Assembly (NCBI RefSeq): GCF_014873495.1
Contig: NZ_JADBGF010000001.1
Span: 9,114,001-9,178,000, forward strand
DNA length: 64,000 nt
Direction: 5' to 3'
DNA from: Streptomyces stelliscabiei
GTDB lineage: Bacteria > Actinomycetota > Actinomycetes > Streptomycetales > Streptomycetaceae
In this document: piece by piece, positions 62,846 to 64,000 of the stretch
How the letters are laid out: the number at the start of each line of letters is the position of its first letter
How positions within the stretch are numbered: the first letter of the stretch is position 1
Translations under genes and position numbers: made by a program
Notes under the pieces: generated by a model
What the model saw: only the letters and a program-made list of their open reading frames with translations
What the model was told of the DNA's origin: nothing
The model's database searches: none

Positions 62846-64000
62846 CATGGGCGCCCGAGGACACGACGGCCCCGGGAACGGAACCGGGCGCGGGGCCCAA
62901 CCGGTACGACGAGAGCGGCGCGCTGCGTACCACCGGCCCCCGGTGGCGGGCGCGGCGGCTCAACCCGCCCAACCCGCTGTGGGGTTCCAACGGCGTCGCC
63001 TTCGGTCCCGACGGGCGACTGTACGTCGCCCAGTTCCTCGCCGGACAGATCAGCGCCGTCGACCCGGCCACGGGGGACGTGGACGTCGTCGTCCCGATGG
63101 ACGGTCCGGTGCAGTCGCCGGACGATCTCGCCTTCGGCGCCGACGGCTCGATGTACATAGCCGACCTGGTGCCGGGCCGGGTGTGGCGCCGAAGCCCGGC
63201 GGGGGAGTACCACCTCGTCTCCGACGACGTCACGAACCCCAACGGCATCACCTGCGTCGGCGACCGTCTCTTCGTCAACGAGATGAAGCCGGGCGGCCGG
63301 CTGGTGGAGCTGTTCCCGGACGGCGGCGACCCGGTCGTCCTCACGGACGGTCTGGCCCTGGGCAACGCGATGCAGCTCGGCCCGGACGGACACCTGTACT
63401 ACCCGCACATGCTCACCGGTCAGGTCTGGCGGATCCCGCCGGACGGCGGGACGCCCGAGGTGGTAGCCGAGGACGTGCACGAGCCGGTCGCCGTCCGCTT
63501 CGACCGGGGCGGTGTCCTGCACGTCCTCTCCCGGGGCGTCGAGGGCATCGTCACCCGCGTCGACCTGCACGGCGGCGGCAGTCGCACGCGCGTCACCAGC
63601 GGGCTGAGGGGCCTCGACAACGCGGCCTTCGACGCCGAGAACCGCATGTTCGTCTCCAGCTACGCCAGCGGCGGCATCACGGAGCTGCACCCCGACGGCC
63701 GCACCCGGGAGATCGTGCGCCGCGGCTTCGACGGCCCCTACGGCGTGACGGTCGACCTCGGCGGTACGGTCCACGCCGCCGACCACTACCGCCTGGCGAG
63801 CCCGGCGACCACCGACGAGGGCGAGCCGCTCGGCCCGTCCCCGCAGGCGGGTCCCGGCGGAGTGCGGACCCACCTCCTGCTCCCCTTCGCCCACGGCATC
63901 ACCGCCGACGGTGAACTGCTGCACCACACTTCGCAGTTCGGCACGGTGCGGACCTACGACACCACCACGGGGGAGGTCCGGGAACGGGCACGGGGGCTGA
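62842..64000 (+). CDS. SMP-30/gluconolactonase-like lactonase (runs off window end)
   Basis: An open frame of at least 386 codons from the GTG at 62842, overlapping the monooxygenase stop by 4 bases, with no stop before the window ends. It has beta-propeller repeats typical of SMP-30/gluconolactonase/LRE proteins: GSNGVAFGPDGRLYVAQFLA, PDDLAFGADGSMYIADLVPG, NPNGITCVGDRLFVNEMKPG, GNAMQLGPDGHLYYP, LDNAAFDAENRMFVSSYASG. The N-terminus (VTWAPEDTTAPGTEPGAGPN) is soluble and lacks a signal peptide. It should hydrolyse a lactone or ester, which is exactly the product type of the neighbouring monooxygenase. Confidence 0.9.
   Translation, partial: MTWAPEDTTAPGTEPGAGPNRYDESGALRTTGPRWRARRLNPPNPLWGSNGVAFGPDGRLYVAQFLAGQISAVDPATGDVDVVVPMDGPVQSPDDLAFGADGSMYIADLVPGRVWRRSPAGEYHLVSDDVTNPNGITCVGDRLFVNEMKPGGRLVELFPDGGDPVVLTDGLALGNAMQLGPDGHLYYPHMLTGQVWRIPPDGGTPEVVAEDVHEPVAVRFDRGGVLHVLSRGVEGIVTRVDLHGGGSRTRVTSGLRGLDNAAFDAENRMFVSSYASGGITELHPDGRTREIVRRGFDGPYGVTVDLGGTVHAADHYRLASPATTDEGEPLGPSPQAGPGGVRTHLLLPFAHGITADGELLHHTSQFGTVRTYDTTTGEVRERARGL

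Noticed and set aside
62373..63914. A 513-codon plus-strand open frame across the BVMO end and lactonase gene
   Set aside because: Out of frame with both real proteins; composition is Arg/Pro/Ser-rich. The true frame is the one from 62842, which runs off the window.

Overview
This 64 kb window is chromosomal DNA of a Streptomyces or very close relative. The GC content is very high with strong third-position bias, starts are often GTG or TTG behind GGAGG-type ribosome binding sites, and the gene families are typical actinobacterial ones: PAS/GAF/SpoIIE phosphatase, class F sortase, DUF574 methyltransferase, PAS-GGDEF-EAL RmdA, ornithine-lipid OlsB/OlsA, and a P450 with a 3Fe-4S ferredoxin. I saw no tRNA, rRNA, CRISPR array, insertion sequence or prophage.

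Layout. 0-14 kb is mostly housekeeping: panD, gnd, an Rpf-LysM-M23 wall hydrolase, a DMT permease, a FhuF-like Fe-S protein, glgA-glgC, a WS/DGAT acyltransferase, an unusual zinc-finger SDR-like protein, a degenerate HD protein, a 56-residue small protein and GNAT enzymes. 14-29 kb holds an amidase, a lipase-maturation-factor protein, a large sensor phosphatase, an Fpg/Nei glycosylase, an ECF sigma and zinc anti-sigma pair around an unknown gene, and an envelope block (polysaccharide deacetylase, class F sortase, two paralogous membrane-anchored surface proteins, DUF4239 protein, Pro-rich anchored protein). 28-40 kb holds a repeat lipoprotein, a methyltransferase coupled to rmdA, LysR divergent from sdhCAB, and olsBA. 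From memory this part resembles the S. coelicolor SCO0920-SCO0930 neighbourhood.

40-55 kb contains an LLM oxidoreductase, a 1729-residue secreted protein with two GH43 modules, a double GNAT, and a flavin-linked membrane electron-transfer operon (ferric-reductase-like protein, tandem FMN-binding protein, ApbE) divergent from a two-component pair. A second NarL-type pair follows. 55-64 kb is an accessory oxidative block: a divergent SDR/MarR pair with three similar operator boxes, an orphan response regulator preceded by 15-bp tandem repeats, and a run of overlapping or closely spaced genes for P450, 3Fe-4S ferredoxin, ferredoxin reductase, a remnant of an SDR, a Baeyer-Villiger-type monooxygenase and an SMP-30-type lactonase that runs off the window.

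The most interesting system is this last cassette. Its gene set matches the logic hydroxylation, then alcohol to ketone, then ketone to ester or lactone, then hydrolysis. The alcohol-oxidising step survives in the cluster only as a C-terminal SDR fragment. A Crp-type palindrome lies upstream. Other notable items are the flavinylation operon, a zinc-finger SDR family protein with a replaced catalytic tyrosine, the sortase without recognisable LPXTG partners nearby, and a dispersed intergenic palindrome family occurring at six places.
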